Source: Cheilinus undulatus (lineage: Eukaryota; Chordata; Actinopteri; Labriformes; Labridae). From it: a stretch of DNA of 64,000 nucleotides. Below the pieces are notes generated by a model. The model was given only the letters and a program-made list of their open reading frames with translations, made no database searches and was not told the DNA's origin. The stretch spans positions 10,933,030 through 10,997,029 of the forward strand of contig NC_054886.1 of assembly GCF_018320785.1 (NCBI RefSeq), read 5' to 3'. Of the stretch, positions 1 through 22,088 are shown piece by piece (the stretch's first letter is position 1; every line of letters starts with the position of its first letter). The translations under genes and the position numbers were made by a program.

Positions 1-310
1 TTGCCAAAGGTTTATATTTCTTGATTGTTTAATGGGGTTGATCTCTGATCTAGTGAATAAACCAATGAAAATGTGTTAGGTGAATAGCTCAAAGGGCAAG
101 GCCTTGGTAGCTTGTCTTGTTTTGGTTACCAAAAATTTAAAGCATAGTACTGTACATTGTCCACATTGCGCTAAGACACTGCCAACATTTCCATCAGTTT
201 CCCCAATTTTTGAGGAAATTTAAATGTCTCTACTTTTTTAAGGGTTAGGGTAAATTTTAACAAAAGATGTCAAAAAATGTTTTTAAAAATTTAAGAAATA
301 GTTGTGAATG

Positions 311-316
311 TTTATT
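311..316 (-). promoter_or_regulatory. Candidate ache polyadenylation signal
   Basis: TTTATT on the plus strand reads AATAAA on the coding strand, about 0.93 kb beyond the ache stop. It is the clearest hexamer I see downstream in the transcribed orientation, but such hexamers are common in AT-rich DNA. Confidence 0.25.
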
Positions 317-654
317 TAATTAAAGTTAAAAAAAAAAAACTTTGAGCCTGATTTCAGTTAATAATGTGATCCCCAGTCCTCACCAATACGTGACGTTTTA
401 GCAGCAAAAAGTTTAAATTTCCAGAGTTTCTTTAATTTTTTTGTGCAGCTTATTAATTTAAAACTGTGAGAATATGGCCTTACCCAAACACAAAAAGACA
501 AAGACAGACAAGGTGCAAAGTGAAGCAGAACACCGGTGTTGTGAAAAAAGTGGTCTTCAACAGAAAAAAACCTGAAAGACGGAAAACAAAAACCCTGATA
601 TGTTGAAAAGAAGGAATCGTCTGAAACAAAGATGAGTTTATGTCCATGTATCAA

Positions 655-985
655 CACTCATGCACATGTTAGACACACATGCACACACAACAACACATCA
701 GACATTCACAGCAACACATTACACACGCACGCACACATTAAACAGTCCAACATGTTAGACAACCATGCACAATAAGACACACACGCACATGGTAGACATC
801 CACACACACATTAGACACACACACCAACACCTTAGACACCCACTTACATGTTAGACACCCACGCACACGTTAGACACACACACAAACACCTTAGACACCC
901 ATGCACACGTTAGACATCCACGCACACGTTAGACATCCACACACACATTAAACATCCACACCAACAAGTTAGACAAGCATGCACG
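655..985. repeat. Minisatellite of about 20 bp (TTAGACAYYCACRCACA type)
   Basis: About fourteen copies of TTAGACA (or close variants) recur at 19-21 bp spacing, each followed by CA-rich sequence. The array probably lies in or just beyond the 3' UTR of ache. The remainder of 1-654 is AT-rich with no recognisable feature other than the poly(A)-signal candidate. Confidence 0.85.
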
Positions 986-1198
986 CTTGCACGCCCGAGG
1001 TAATGACGAATCTTTGACGCTTGTGACATCACTTCCCTCCACAGCCCTTAGACAGACACACTGAGACGTCAGCTGAATAAATAGAATAAATTAAATAAAT
1101 ACACGTCAACAAACAACCAATGAAGTCACACTTCACTGTGAGGGGGCGGGGCTATGGAGGGAAATGAGCGCTCTCTTGGCCGGCCCCCTCCCTCGCCG

Positions 1199-1240
1199 CT
1201 CTCGCTCTCTTTCTCTCTCTCTTTCTCTCTCTCTCTCAGT
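1199..1240. repeat. CT-rich microsatellite beside the ache stop codon
   Basis: An almost pure pyrimidine run of CTCTCT and TTTCTCTC units ends 10 bp before the ache stop. In the mRNA it would be a GA-rich start of the 3' UTR. Confidence 0.8.
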
Positions 1241-1249
1241 GGTCGGGGC

Positions 1250-10043
<8,794 letters not shown>

Positions 10044-10641
10044 CTGAGAGAGAGAGAGAGAGTAATGTAATTAGAGTGATGGAGAGCAGGCAGAGATAGA
10101 TCAGACCAGAACAGGGAGCAGGAAGTCTTTGTCGTGTCATGGGGGGAAAAACAAAGATCTACTCAGACAGGTAGAGAATGGACATCTAAAGTCTTATTTT
10201 ATATGTTAATTATTCATCAAACATCGTCCTAAAACCTTTAAAATCTGTTTTGGTAACTCTCTAGGCTGCATGAATCAACGTAAACATCAGATTCACTGTG
10301 TGTGTGTTTTTTTTATCTGTTTAAGAAGATTGAGCATGTCAGAGAGTATTAATGAAAACTATCCAGTGTCAACCCCAAATCTGTTTGACTATAGGTTCGG
10401 AAATCTCCTGGGAAATGAGCTGACAGAGGTGGTGGATTGTGCCTTAACAGAAAATCTTCATTTGACCATGAGATTCTCTAAGTCTTTTCCCTTATACTCC
10501 TCTACACCAGTGATAGCCAGGGTTGGATGGTATCATGTTTACAGGTAGTCTGTCTATACGCATGTATGAGCTGTTCAAGACAAACAGCAACATCAGTATT
10601 GGCTGATATCAGCTCTTTACAAAAATCAATAGTAGTAGCGG
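10044..10641. other. Probable ache 5' intron, no feature seen
   Basis: Starts with a GA-rich run on the plus strand (about 10045-10062), which is the polypyrimidine tract of the ache exon acceptor on the minus strand. The rest shows no supported gene or repeat. Confidence 0.4.
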
Positions 10642-10890
10642 GCAAGGCCGCCCATAAGGGGGGATACAGGGGAAAGCTTTCTGGGGCCCAATCAAGCTGG
10701 GGGCTCATGGAGGTCAGTAAATCATGGTCCAGTGTAAAGTTAAGCCAACCATATTTTATTTTTAACCTGAAAAATAACCACTCTTATCAAAAAAACAAAA
10801 GTAATTTTATTTATATATGCTGTAATACAATTTTGACTTTTTCAAGATGTAAACCCCTTTTCTTAAAACAGAATTATGTTTTTTAGGTTC
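10642..10890 (+). repeat. Unclassified interspersed repeat, copy 1
   Basis: The sequence from CAAGGCCGCCCATAAG through the TTCTTAAAACAGAATTA stretch matches 39055-39275 in the same orientation with many small differences. It has no obvious inverted ends or coding capacity. It is followed by an A-rich tract. Confidence 0.75.
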
Positions 10891-10959
10891 TGTTAACAAT
10901 GTGGATGGATGGATTAAACTAAACCTTTTGGAATGTCATGTCATAAATTGGATTAATTG

Positions 10960-11305
10960 GCAAAAGGGTATTTTTTTTACCTGGCAAAACCAGGTTAAAA
11001 TTGGGAAAGCAGAGCAAAAATGGGTTAAAAAAGTCATAAAAACTTGTGTTAAAAAAGTGTTACAACTTGGTAAAAAGTGGAAAATGGCTAAAAGGGGTGA
11101 AAGAAAATGCAGTAAAACTTTCCAAAGACTGGCAAAAATGGGATAAAAGTGGCAAATTGTGTAAGCAGTGAAAAAAATGGCAATAAATAGTTAAAAGTAG
11201 TCAAAAGAGAGTGTCAAAAATGGGTTTAAAGCAAAAATGCATTAAAGGTTGCAAAGAAGTGGTAAACATTGGTGGAGAAAGTGGTGAAAAAGAGTTGAAA
11301 AGTGC
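10960..11305. repeat. A-rich degenerate tandem repeat
   Basis: Units resembling GGCAAAAATGGGTTAAAAAG recur with variable spacing. The frame open across part of this stretch is Lys-rich repeat translation and not a gene. Confidence 0.65.
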
Positions 11306-14155
11306 CACAATTTTATAATTTCAACATCAGAACCCAATATAAGTTTGAAACTTTTCTGCTCCAAAATGAAGTAACTGTTAGCCAGGATGATAGCATCAAT
11401 GCTACTGATCCAACACGCATGAACTGGTATCATCAATAAATCATTACTGGAGAGGGGCCATTCACTGGTTTTGTCAGGGGTCAAGGCAATTCTGTAGGCC
11501 TGGTTGTGGGTGGTAAACATCAGTACCATTAGCGGTAAAATTTCTCTCATGGAATGGATTATCACAACACCATCATTACTGGTTTAAATGTTTGCATTGT
11601 GTTGTAGTGGAGACAGAACCAATGCCACCAACAGGTGCTGTTCTTACTATCCTGCAGCACAGTAAACAGACAAAAACATGCAGTGAGTGTACTCGCTCTG
11701 TAGAGTGTCTCTATCTGGAGCTTTAACACAAAATGTGAGCTGTAACAGATCACTCATTTTTAACTCATGACTCTCTTGTTTTAAGTTTGCAGTGATTCAA
11801 AGAAGCGAGCTGTGGGGTTAAAGAGGTCAGAGGAGCAGCTGTATACACTGTAGCTCCATACACTCGCTGGTACTGCTGCCAAAGCGAAGTTAAATCAGTG
11901 TTAAACTCGTTAATTCTGACAGGTTCTTTACAATAAAATTCTGTAGTTGTTATTTTTCTTGAGTGTTTTTTATGTGGAGGCTGCAACAGGAAATGTGGTG
12001 TTGTCAGTAACAGCGCGAGTAATGAAACTACAGGAGCAATTAGAGAGAAAAAAATTCAACAAAGAAAAGGTGCAGATTCTCTCTCTCTTTTAGAGTGATC
12101 AAGAATTTTAGACCAGTAGATCCATGTTAGAATTCTTATTTTTTCAATGTTTTTGTTCCCAAACTTTGTAGATGCAGTAGTAGATGGTGGGTTCAGGTGC
12201 AAAGGATGTTGTATTCAGGTACAGTAGATGTGTAGGTGGATCTTGCTTCCCAGAAAAGCCTCATTAAATATTCAGCATCCGTCTGTGTGAGTTGAGCAGC
12301 TCAGAGAAAATGTGTCGGAGAAGCTGTGAGCAAGATTTAGTGATCAGGTTTTTGCAGGAAAAAAAAAAATTCGAATCATTAAAACAATGAAACTTTTTCT
12401 TAAGTATGTTTTCAGGTCCAAGCTCCTGCATTAAATGTTATAATCTGACTGATAAATAGACTGAACATTAGTCATTTACACATGCATATCACAGCAGGGA
12501 GGCTCGGGGTTGACTCTCAGGAAGAAGCACATGGTGTTAAAGACAGAAGAAGAAAAAAATATGGCTAGGTATTTTCCACAGCCTCCCAATACAAGATGTA
12601 GGGTGATACACACTGATTTAGGGTCATAAACTTGTCCTAATAAAAATGATCGACACTGAAATTACTATAGCAGCTGACTCTATTGGAGAGGATAACAGGA
12701 GGGGTGTAGTTTTAAGGCTCTTACACTTTGAAACATTTAAATTCAGACCTCTGGAGATCTGATTAAATTAGTCTTAAAATAGTCTTGTTATAATCACTTA
12801 GGTTTAAATAAATGCAAACACAGCCATACTTAATCCAGTGGTTCCCAACCTATATTCTGGGCACTGTCTGCTCTGGTGTAAATAGTTTTTAAAAACCATG
12901 ATCAGAAACAATTTATTAGGACGAACCTAAAATAAAAGCAGAAGAGAATCTGGTAATTCTTGAGCAGAAAATTCCAAAAGTTTTAGTTTAATAAGTTGTA
13001 TATTTAAAAGAAAGCACAGAATTTCAATTTTAAAATAAAACTTGAAATTTCCAAGTTAAAAAAAGTTTTAAATTTTCACATTAAAAACTCAACAATCTCA
13101 AGGTAGCCGTTATCAGTGCTGCTGTTTGGCTCATACGTAGCATTTGTTGCTAACTGCTAATTAGCCTTGCATCGTGTGTTGACGTAGATTGATGTTGCTG
13201 CAGTGTTTTACCTTGTTTACTGCACAGCGTGTATTGATCATGTCCAACTACTGACTTTCTGATGTTTGAAGAAACCTCTACTAATCTAGTATGTTTGCTT
13301 TTAGCCTGCTGGCTGTAAACAGACGTTATGATCTATTTCACTGGTCTGAGTATAAATTGGTTTTGGTTCAGTGGGACATGAGCTGCATCTGAATTGAGCT
13401 GGAAAAATTCAGAATAAAAGAATTCTGCACAAACGAGGGGAGTTTCTCCACTGAAATGTTAGACTAACTTGGATTTTACTCTGAAAATCCCAAACCAGAA
13501 GCCTAATCATGTAGTGTTTATCCTCCCAATGCAATATTCTACTGATGTAGACATACATGTCTGTTAAAACAAGGTAGTATTGGCTGTCTGTTTACAGCTC
13601 TGTATTACTCTGCAGAGAGTCACACAGCACAAAAATCCTAAAAACTTTCCACGATAATGAGCCTCACTATCTCTTTAAATCCCACTGTAATCATAATGTT
13701 GTACATTACGTCTACTATAGTGTAGACTTTTGAGCTCTATATTGTTGAGTGTTTTCAGTAGAGTGTGTTGTGTTGGAGCGTGCAGACGTGTTTAAATCCT
13801 ACTAGCTCAGCGACAAAGCCCAGGACAGCTGTGTGGTCATGAGGGGAACTATAAAAAGGCTTCAGAGGAAGAGCCTAGTAAATACCACACGCTGTGGCGG
13901 ATTAATATGACACTGTGCTCGCCGTTTGTTTGTCCTCGTGGTCAGAAACTTAATGAAGCTGACGGCCATGTGATGGTTATTCCTAAAAGAATTAGAAAGC
14001 TGATCTTTATTTTGAAAACTAAAATCAATGTGATGATGATGGGGTCTGACAGAGTGGAGGATAGAGATATCCTGATTAATCTGAAACCATCACTATCAGC
14101 TGATTTTGATCATGATTACATGACTGATCAGTTCACAGAGGTTTGGTTTATACCT
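11306..14155. other. Non-coding stretch with no recognised feature
   Basis: No open frame with exon signals, no inverted-repeat element and no tandem array stood out here. A TATA-like word near 13850 is isolated and not supported by a nearby first exon. Confidence 0.4.
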
Positions 14156-14210
14156 CCATTTGGAGGTCATGGGTCAAAATCAAAAAATGTCCTGGATACG
14201 TGTTACTACA

Positions 14211-14494
14211 GTTGTCATTGGGCAAGAGGCAGAGTTACACCTGTCACAAGTCACCTGGTCACCTGTCAATCACAGGGCTAACATGTAAAGACAAGCAGGC
14301 ACACTCACATCTATGGGCAATTTAGAGTCACCAGTTTACCTTAAGATTGTGTCTTTGGAGAAAAGTGGAGAACGGCGTAGAACTCAAACATGTATGAGGA
14401 GAACATTTAAACTCCAAACAGAAAGGCCGGGGTTTGGACCAGGAACCTTCCTACTGTGGCGTCACTGCACCACCGTGCTGCCCACATACACATC
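14211..14494 (+). repeat. Common fish interspersed repeat fragment
   Basis: The wording GGGCAATTTAGAGTCACCA followed by an anciently conserved GGAACCTTCCTACTGTGG and CACCGTGCTGCCC is a repeat I recognise from many teleost genomes. Its class is not certain to me. A related end fragment (CAGCTCCAGCCCCCCTGACC) is at about 20060-20125. Confidence 0.6.
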
Positions 14495-14689
14495 AATCCA
14501 ATATTCATATCCTTGTTGAAAGCAGCAGGTTAAAAACCTTCCCTCATCTCCAGCCCTACCAAACATTACCAACATTTTTTGTGCAATCTCCTGTAGACTC
14601 ATCTTATAAAAAGAAGGTTTTATCTAAGCTTTGGTACTTTTTGTAAAAAATATAAACTAATAGATTATTTTAAAACATGTAGTATTAAA

Positions 14690-14790
14690 AAGTGTCACAC
14701 GCTTTGACAGCCTAAGTTTGTAAGAAATAACAAAGGAATGCCTCAGGGGGTCCATTTTAGGTCCTTTATAGTTTAATTATAGGGAAAAAA
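14690..14790 (+). mobile_element. Tiny LINE reverse-transcriptase relic
   Basis: A stretch near 14736 reads like GMPQG and is followed by AGGTCCTTTATAGTTT, the remnant of the GVPQGS-LGPLLF motif of LINE reverse transcriptases. Nothing longer of the element survives. Confidence 0.4.
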
Positions 14791-15310
14791 ATATTCACAA
14801 TTCACAATATTTACTACTGGTGGTAAATATCAGCTATTAGCTATAAATAATGACCAATGACGGCTGTTATTATCTTTCATCATTGGCTGAAAATATCTTC
14901 CATTATTTGCCATTAATGTGGGCCAATAATGGCCGTTAATATTGTCCAATATTGGCTGTTAGTATCTTTCAATACTGGCCAAAAATATCTTCCATTATTG
15001 GCTGTTATTGTCAGCCAATATTGGCTATAAATATTGTTCAGTTTTGGCTGTTGATATTGGACAATATTGGAGGTTAATATTGTCCAGTATTTGCTGTTTA
15101 TATCTTTCATAAATGGCCAAAAATATTTTCCATTATTGGCTGTTGATCTCAGCTAATATTGGCTGCTAATATTGCCCAATATTGCCTGAAAATATCATAC
15201 ATTATTGGCTGTTAACATCGGCCAATTTTGGGTTTTAATATCTTTAATATTTGACTGAAAATTTTGGCCAATATTCACTGTAAATATCAGCTAACATATA
15301 CTTCCTGAAC
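14790..15310. repeat. Degenerate repeat with TTGGCTGTTAATATT theme
   Basis: About 500 bp are built of variants of ATTGGCTGTTAATATYGKCCAATA, partly in a mirrored arrangement (GGCCAATAATGGCC), with no coding content. Confidence 0.75.
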
Positions 15311-15539
15311 TAAATTTATTTGCCGATATCCACTGGTTAAAACAAATTTTTTAATAATGGTTTACTTGATATCTGCAAAAATTTTGTATCATACATCCTT
15401 GTTCAGTCATTTCCTGTATTAATAACAAAAAGTTTAGCTTTAGCTGCCTCCTCTCCAGCTTTACTTAACATCTTTAATCTGTATTTTAATGTTCTGCTAC
15501 TTTTTGATACTATCATTTATTATTATTACAGAATAGTGT

Positions 15540-15965
15540 CATTTTATATTATCATTATATCTTATATAATGTAATGTTTTCAAAACAAAAGGTTGAGAAC
15601 ATTTTAACAAGCAGTGTAAAGTAAAACAGTGTAGTCCCTCAGGGCTCCATGCTGGGTCCTTTAATGTTTGATATGCAGTATTTGGAACCAAAATGTTGCC
15701 ACTGTAGATGTTTAATTTAGGCAGTGTGTGGTTGAAAAAATATCCCAAGATCTATATCTTTAAAGATTTGCTACTTTTATTGTTATGGATAATAATATTA
15801 AATATAATTGATAATTTTAAACAGAGAATTCTAAACATTTTGATTACTGAAGTGTCCCTAAGAGCTCCATGTTGAGTCCTTTAAAGTTTGTGAACAAAAG
15901 TGTTGCTAATATTGCTTAGGGGTGATCTATTAATCAAAATTTCATTGGAACCAAAATATGGACTG
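15540..15965 (+). repeat. Two diverged copies of a segment with a LINE RT motif
   Basis: GTCCCTCAGGGCTCCATG near 15631 and GTCCCTAAGAGCTCCATG near 15849 each precede a GGGTCCTTTAA/GAGTCCTTTAA word and, further on, GGAACCAAAATRTGG-like sequence. They look like duplicated remnants of a LINE reverse-transcriptase segment (VPQGS-LGPL). Confidence 0.45.
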
Positions 15966-17179
15966 CTACTCTGAAAATGCAGGATGTTCTTTGTCTCTTT
16001 AAGGTGAAATTAGTTCCATTAAGTTTGACATTTTTAACAACAAAGAAGTCCTGGTGCACATGTTATTCACTCATTCATCATGTTTATTCTCTTTCGATTA
16101 TTATGTAATTTTTTTTTTCAACTGAAAAGAGAAAAAGGATGTAAAATTGCCCATTATTTATACCACAAATCATATCAAAATCACAGTATATGTAAAAAAT
16201 ACTGGAATGCATTAAGTCCTAATGTAGATTTGATTTGATAAATATATGACTACATAGTTGTTTTTAATAACTGCTTCAGAACTTTTGCACACATTTTTTT
16301 AGCCTTTTCAATCTTGTTATTTTGAAAATTACTGCAGTATCCATAGATGCCATTCTCTATAACAACCCTCTGTAGATAAAGATGATCATATAAGCATGAA
16401 TCAGAGAGTAAACGTGTTGTAGACAGTTTATAAATGAGATATTTGTTTACATAAGACGCCGTGGCATTGAAGACATGTAGGAGGTCAGAACAGGCCTGTT
16501 TATGAGAGAGGGACGGAGGAAGGTGACATCACTAAAATAGACCGACTATATCTCTATACAGCCCAGAGTGGGAGCAGCTGCCCCCCTATCCCTTACACCA
16601 CCTCCAAACTAATCCTGTTGCTATGGCGACCATACATCACACAACATAAACAGGCGCCTCTAACAGACAGGTGGGAGAGAGGCGAGGGCGGCCATTGTTC
16701 TTCAGTCTTTAAATGTTATACAGATGAAAATGGAGAATAAGAAACGCTGGTCCAGACTGTGGCGTCCTCTCAGAGCCGATGTGACTGAAGCTTTTAGGTT
16801 TCATAAATTTGCAGCAGACGCCTGACGTCACAGTCATTATTAATAGCAGAGACAGCTGTGAGAGGAGACAACAGAGAGGAGGAGAGAGAGGCTCCTGGGT
16901 CCACAGAGAGAGAGGATGGAGAGAAGACGGGGCGCTCAGGGACCGCTGAAGTCTGCAGGCTTGTCTGAGCTACAGTGGCTGTGATAACATGGACTCAGAA
17001 TCCTGGATATGAGACTGATCTTTGATTGGTTCATACTAGTGATATGGAGTATACATACAAACTGACAAAGCTGGTTATGATATCATTTAAACCTTTTCAT
17101 GCTAGATTACACAGTAGGGCCTGCTCGGTCCTGAAAACAAGAACTGGCAAATATTAGCTTAAAAATTTTATGCTGTCTT
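15966..17179. other. Non-coding stretch with no recognised feature
   Basis: The segment at about 16480-16990 is less AT-rich than its surroundings and purine-rich (GAGAGAGG words), but I see no exon, promoter or repeat that I can support. Confidence 0.35.
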
Positions 17180-18060
17180 TATCAGGCTTGCACATCTGGA
17201 CGCTGCAATTTTACTCTGTTCTTCTTTACTAAACTGCTCAAGCTCTGGTACCTGCACAGGGATTGGGCGTGAACAGCCCTTTTCAAGTCAGGCCAAAAAT
17301 TCTCAATTGGATTGAGGTCTGTGCTTTGACTCAGCCACTCCAGAACATCCACCTTGTTGTCTTTAAACCATTTCTGTGTAGCTTTCTCTGTATGCTTCAG
17401 CTCATTGTCTCACAAGAAAATAAATCTAAGCCGTAGTTCTCTTTGAATAAGATTGTCCTCCAGGATTATCCTACATTCGATTTACCCTCTCCCTTTACAA
17501 ACCTTCCAGGACCGACTGCTGAGAAGCACTGCCACAGCATGATGCTGCCACCACCATGCTTCATCGTAGGGATGGTGTGATGTGCAGTGTTTTTGATCTT
17601 GTCTACCAAAAAGGTCCATTTTGGTCTCATCAGACCAAAGAACTTTCTTCCACTTGACCATGGAGTCTGGCACACGCCTTTTGGTGAACTCTAGTCCAGA
17701 TTTAATCTGAGTTTTCTTCAACAGTGGCTTTCTCTTTACCACTCTCCCACAAAAGCTTTGATTGGTGAAAAACCCGGCCAACAGTTGTTGTATTGAGAGT
17801 CTCTCTCATCTCGGTTGCTGAAGCTTGTAACTCCTTCAGAGTAGTCATGGGTGTCTTGGGGGCCTCTCTCACTAGTCTCCTTCTTGCACGCTCACTCAGT
17901 TTGTGAGGTCAGTCTGATCTATGCAGATTTACACGTGCCATATTCCTTCCATTTCTTGAAGATTAAGATGATGATTAAGATCAATAACCTTTTCTCTGAG
18001 TTCTTTTGTCTTCATGGTGTCATGGTAGCCAGGAATACTGATTAACCAGTGACTGGACCT
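17180..18060 (-). mobile_element. Tc1-like transposase relic (family with MKTKELREK start)
   Basis: Read on the minus strand from an ATG at 18015, the sequence starts MKTKELREKV and continues through the DNA-binding and catalytic domains of a Tc1 transposase in changing frames. VKWKKVLWSDETKMDLFG near 17640 carries the first catalytic Asp, and GGGSIMLW(Q)CFSAVGPGR follows in another frame. At least two frameshifts and several deletions mean it is dead. Inverted ends were not located. Confidence 0.85.
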
Positions 18061-19199
18061 TGCAACTGGTCCTGCACTCTTGTTAAATTATAGTGTTATA
18101 AAAAGCCTACAGTGAAATCAAATATTTAAAGTAACTGGACAGAGCTGAGCTGCGGTGAGACGAGGGGAGACGGGTGGTGGTTTGGTTCCAGTGGGTGAGG
18201 AAATAAGAGAGGAGAACTGGGGAAGACTCTGAGGGGAGGGGATGGGGGGAGAAAGTGTGTCACTCCTTAAATTAGACCGAGGAATTCATGTCTGAAGTTC
18301 ACAGGAGGATTGGTTTCACGGAGGGCGGGTTCGAGTCACATCGAGTCACATGTCTGAGGAAAAAACCTGGAGAGAGACGTCAGAGTGAGCGCGGGCAGAC
18401 AACAGACAGACCTACGGTATTGATCAATCACAGCCAACCAAAACAACATCATGACACTGACAGGGATGGAGTGAGGAGCAGACGGTAAACCTGGAGAGGA
18501 GTTTGCAGGTTGTCTTAATGATGGTTAATGCGGAGAACAGATGGGCATACAACAACTCATAAACCTGCAGCAGCTGCTGAGAAATATGAACATTAATAAT
18601 GAACGGGGAATCTGTTTGGAGTGAAAAATCTGAGGCAGGCAGAGGATTTCAGATCTAAACTGGTTTAAAAACATGGTAGACCACAGACATCAGGATATCC
18701 AATTTTATGATGTGCTTTTATTTTGAAGGACTAGTTGTTCTGTCATATTTTTTGCTCCATCTGAAGTCCAAACTGGCCTATTTCCATTAAAATAATTGTT
18801 ATAAGGGGTAAAACTGTACGCTAAATTTTTTGGTATCTTTGTTTGGTACATTTTCTGTGCAGAAGTTGAAGCAAATGCAACGCAGAATTTATTTTTGTTA
18901 ATTGGGAACTTGAAAATTTTCCTTGTTCATGTTGTCTAAACTGTAGCATTGACAGCTCAGGTTTTTTCTACAGTTACAAATAACACAATATATATATAAA
19001 AGAATAAATAAATTACATTTAAATGAAAAATTATGCTGCAAACTCCTAAACAAACACTAGTGAGCTTGTGAAGGTAGCTAATTAGCATCTATCCTGCTGA
19101 CATCAGCGCTGTTTTACTCTTTAACCAATGGGACTGATTGCAGAGTTTGGAAGCATTTTTCACAGGCCATTTGAGTTGGTGAGGAAATTCCAGTCTGTC
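18061..19199. other. Non-coding stretch with no recognised feature
   Basis: Nothing supported was seen apart from a short (TA)n run near 18988. Confidence 0.35.
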
Positions 19200-19430
19200 T
19201 GGAGTTTGAGGACGTCTGTCTTACTTATTTTGGTAGGCTGGCCAATCCCAGTAAGTTGATCACAATTTTCCTCATTTGTGGGTAATGGCTCTCTGGAGTC
19301 CCAAAACCTTATAAATGTATTTGTAACCCTTTGTTGACTGATATATGTCAGTAACTTTGTTCCTCCTCTGTTCTTCTCTTTCTTTAGATGGTGCCATGAT
19401 GTGTTGGAGCTCTTTTAGCCTACTTTACTT
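19200..19430 (-). mobile_element. Tc1-like transposase N-terminal relic
   Basis: From 19397 on the minus strand the reading starts MAPSKEREEQRRNKVTDIYQ and continues as a helix-turn-helix segment that stops at about 19271. It is the same family as the relic at 27200-27690, whose first 20 residues are closely similar. Confidence 0.75.
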
Positions 19431-19659
19431 CATCTGAGTGGCTCTATTGAAAGATTTCTGGATTCAACATGATAACAGAGACATCAGCTCAGTTCTAACA
19501 GTGAGGCCTGGCTGTAACCCTTGCTCTGACACATACAGTAGACAGCGAGGGTCTGACCGACACTCCGGCTCTACGGGAATCATTGGAATTTTCCATTTTG
19601 CGGTTTGGGTGTCTACAGTTTCACGCTACAGCCGATTACAGGACAGGAACTCCCCCTGA

Positions 19660-21348
19660 GGACCAGAGGACGGGAAAGACTGGAATAGATCACAAAAGCT
19701 CTGACAGACCATCATCAGGCCCAGTCTGACACCTCTCCTCTTCTTCTTCTAGGATTTTTTGGAGCTCTTTACTGTAAATACAGTAACTGGTCGGATCATT
19801 TCATCCTGAACTGAAGCAGAACTCTGTGTCCATAAAAGGTCTAATCATCAGGGTTACCAGGATTTATCCCAGTCTGATTAATGGAGGGAAATCTGTGGTT
19901 AATGAGGCTCTTCTCCACAGATTTAACATCTATGAAGATAATCAGCATCAATTTTACCTTTATTCAAACTGATCACATAAATAAACATGACAGTCAGTAC
20001 TTTTACTAAAGTACTTTAACTGGATTACAACAGTTGTGCACTTCTTTCCACCTCTGCTCTTGCCCAGTGGCAGCCTGGATCAGCTCCAGCCCCCCTGACC
20101 CTAATAGGGGTTCAGTGGTGATGGATGTTGTAATAACCGCTGTGGGGAGTAATGGAGCAGTGAGTCAAATTATCAAGGAAATCTGTTTTGATGGGGGTTT
20201 ATTTATTTATTATTTAGGACTATCCAATTGTTTGACTGAGTCACATGACTCAAGGTGAAAATATGCAGTATAGTTCAGTCCTGTAGTAAAGGTTAAAATG
20301 TTAATCGTTGGTGTTTGCCGTCCGGGCTCTGCCCTCTTTACTTCTCATAGATTTATACTGAACTATGAGAATATAGACATAAATACTTGTAGACCTGGAG
20401 TAGCTTATATCTTAAACCACTATCAGATCCTACAGGTGGATGCTGGGTGGAGGCGGGGTTAAATGTGAGAGGGCAGCACTGATTTAACTCTCATGACAAA
20501 TGACAAAAATGGCAATATATATATATATACAATCAAGATCAGTCCTGACCTTAAATATTAAATCCTGATTAGTCTTTAGGAATTTAACCTTTTAAATGTT
20601 GTAAGGTATGTTTGCAATGTAAAAATAAACACAAAATATGAAATATTTCTCATATGCAAATTGGATTTCCTTGAAGGGTATGATTATGAGCTGTCAAGGT
20701 ACAGCTCCTGAGCACAAAGGTGGCTCATTTTAAAACTAAACAGGAAAAAATCCACTTATGTGTCACTATGGAGTAGCATTTCACCATATAAATGGTGAAG
20801 AACACTAGTGGGGTGTTCTAGTGCAGCTGATAACCTAATCATAACCTAACCCAAACCCTTAGAGTACTGTGGAAATAATGAAATAATTATTGAAAATTGA
20901 TCTTTAAAAAATCAACTAGATGTCAGTCCTCACCTGTTCTCCTTTCTGAATCTATAATTATCAATAATATGATTTTTAAACCTTACCTCACACCCTGAAG
21001 CTCCATCTGCCTCTCCTGTCTCTCCCCTGAATGTATGACGGTTCTTCTCTTGATAAAATTGTTTATGTTTAAAAAGTATTAATGGGCTAACACATATTTC
21101 ACTAATCAGTTTAAGACCTCACCTGAGCTTCCTCAGTCTCTCCACCTTTCATCGCTTCAACTGCCTCGCTACTCTGTATTCTCCTGATAAGACATTATTG
21201 CACATTATATCTAATATAATGTCATACTTGTTGATAAATGGTCGGGTATGATCTGTGGCGCCGCCAGGATGACAATTGAACATACACACAATAACCATTC
21301 CAGCGCATGAATGACACCTCTAGGACAAGAGCGCACCTACAAACAGGT

Positions 21349-21386
<38 letters not shown>

Positions 21387-22030
21387 AGAGACTAACGCTG
21401 CAAGTACTACACCAAAACTTAGATTAACCACATGCAGCTAGAAAACTGCCCCTAAAAACATCAGAACAGCTTTAAGAGCAGCAAAGAGAAGAGCAGCTAG
21501 AGTTACAAGAGAAAGTCCACCACTTATAAGTAATACAAAGCCAGAAGATGGAAAATTCAGAGGACAGGTGTATGCTACATGTAGGTCTGACGTTTTACGA
21601 ACATTGCCGTGCGTTTTCCACTCTTACTATAGTTACTTCTGATGTTTTAAACTTGCGCCAGCTCATCCCTGGCAAGACAACGTAAAGAGTGATTTTGCGT
21701 TAAAATGCTTATGTTTTGTGTTGTAATGCTTGTGTTTTGTGTTGGTGGTTTTGTTGGGGTGTAATTTGAGGGTTTTATGTGGATAAGGGATTGTTTGTGT
21801 GGTGTTTATGTTGTGTTTTGCTTGCAGTGGTTTTCAGCACCGTGAATTAGAGTGGAGAGGGCTTTGGTGACTCCGCGCACCATGCCATCCAACTGTTTGT
21901 GTGTTTATGTCAATAACCAGCGCTGAAGGGACCATGTGGTAGTGGCATAATATTGATAGGGACGTGTCCCTAGCATCCCTACCCAATTCTACGCCCCTGC
22001 TTGAGGGGACTGTGGACAGGCCAAGGGCAC
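19660..22030. other. Non-coding stretch with minor repeats
   Basis: Contains a common-repeat end fragment at about 20060-20125, a (TA)n run near 20515-20528 and a (GA)n run at 21352-21380. No gene is supported; a 69-residue frame at 21222-21431 is largely the GA run. Confidence 0.4.
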
Positions 22031-22035
22031 ATATT

Positions 22036-22088
22036 TTGTTAGAAAAGCCTGAAAAATTATTTTTTGCATAATATGTGACCTTTAATAA
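22036..22088 (-). mobile_element. End fragment of the TTAA-flanked MITE family
   Basis: GAAAAGCCTGAAAA and TTTGCATAATATGTGACC are the reverse complement, with changes, of the left end of the intact MITE at 37257-37617. It is followed by a GGCTGGGCAATTAATC-type repeat fragment at about 22091-22200. Confidence 0.6.

Noticed and set aside
13840..14281. TATAAAAAG word followed by a 124-codon frame
   Set aside because: The frame runs into a common interspersed repeat and has no familiar domain.
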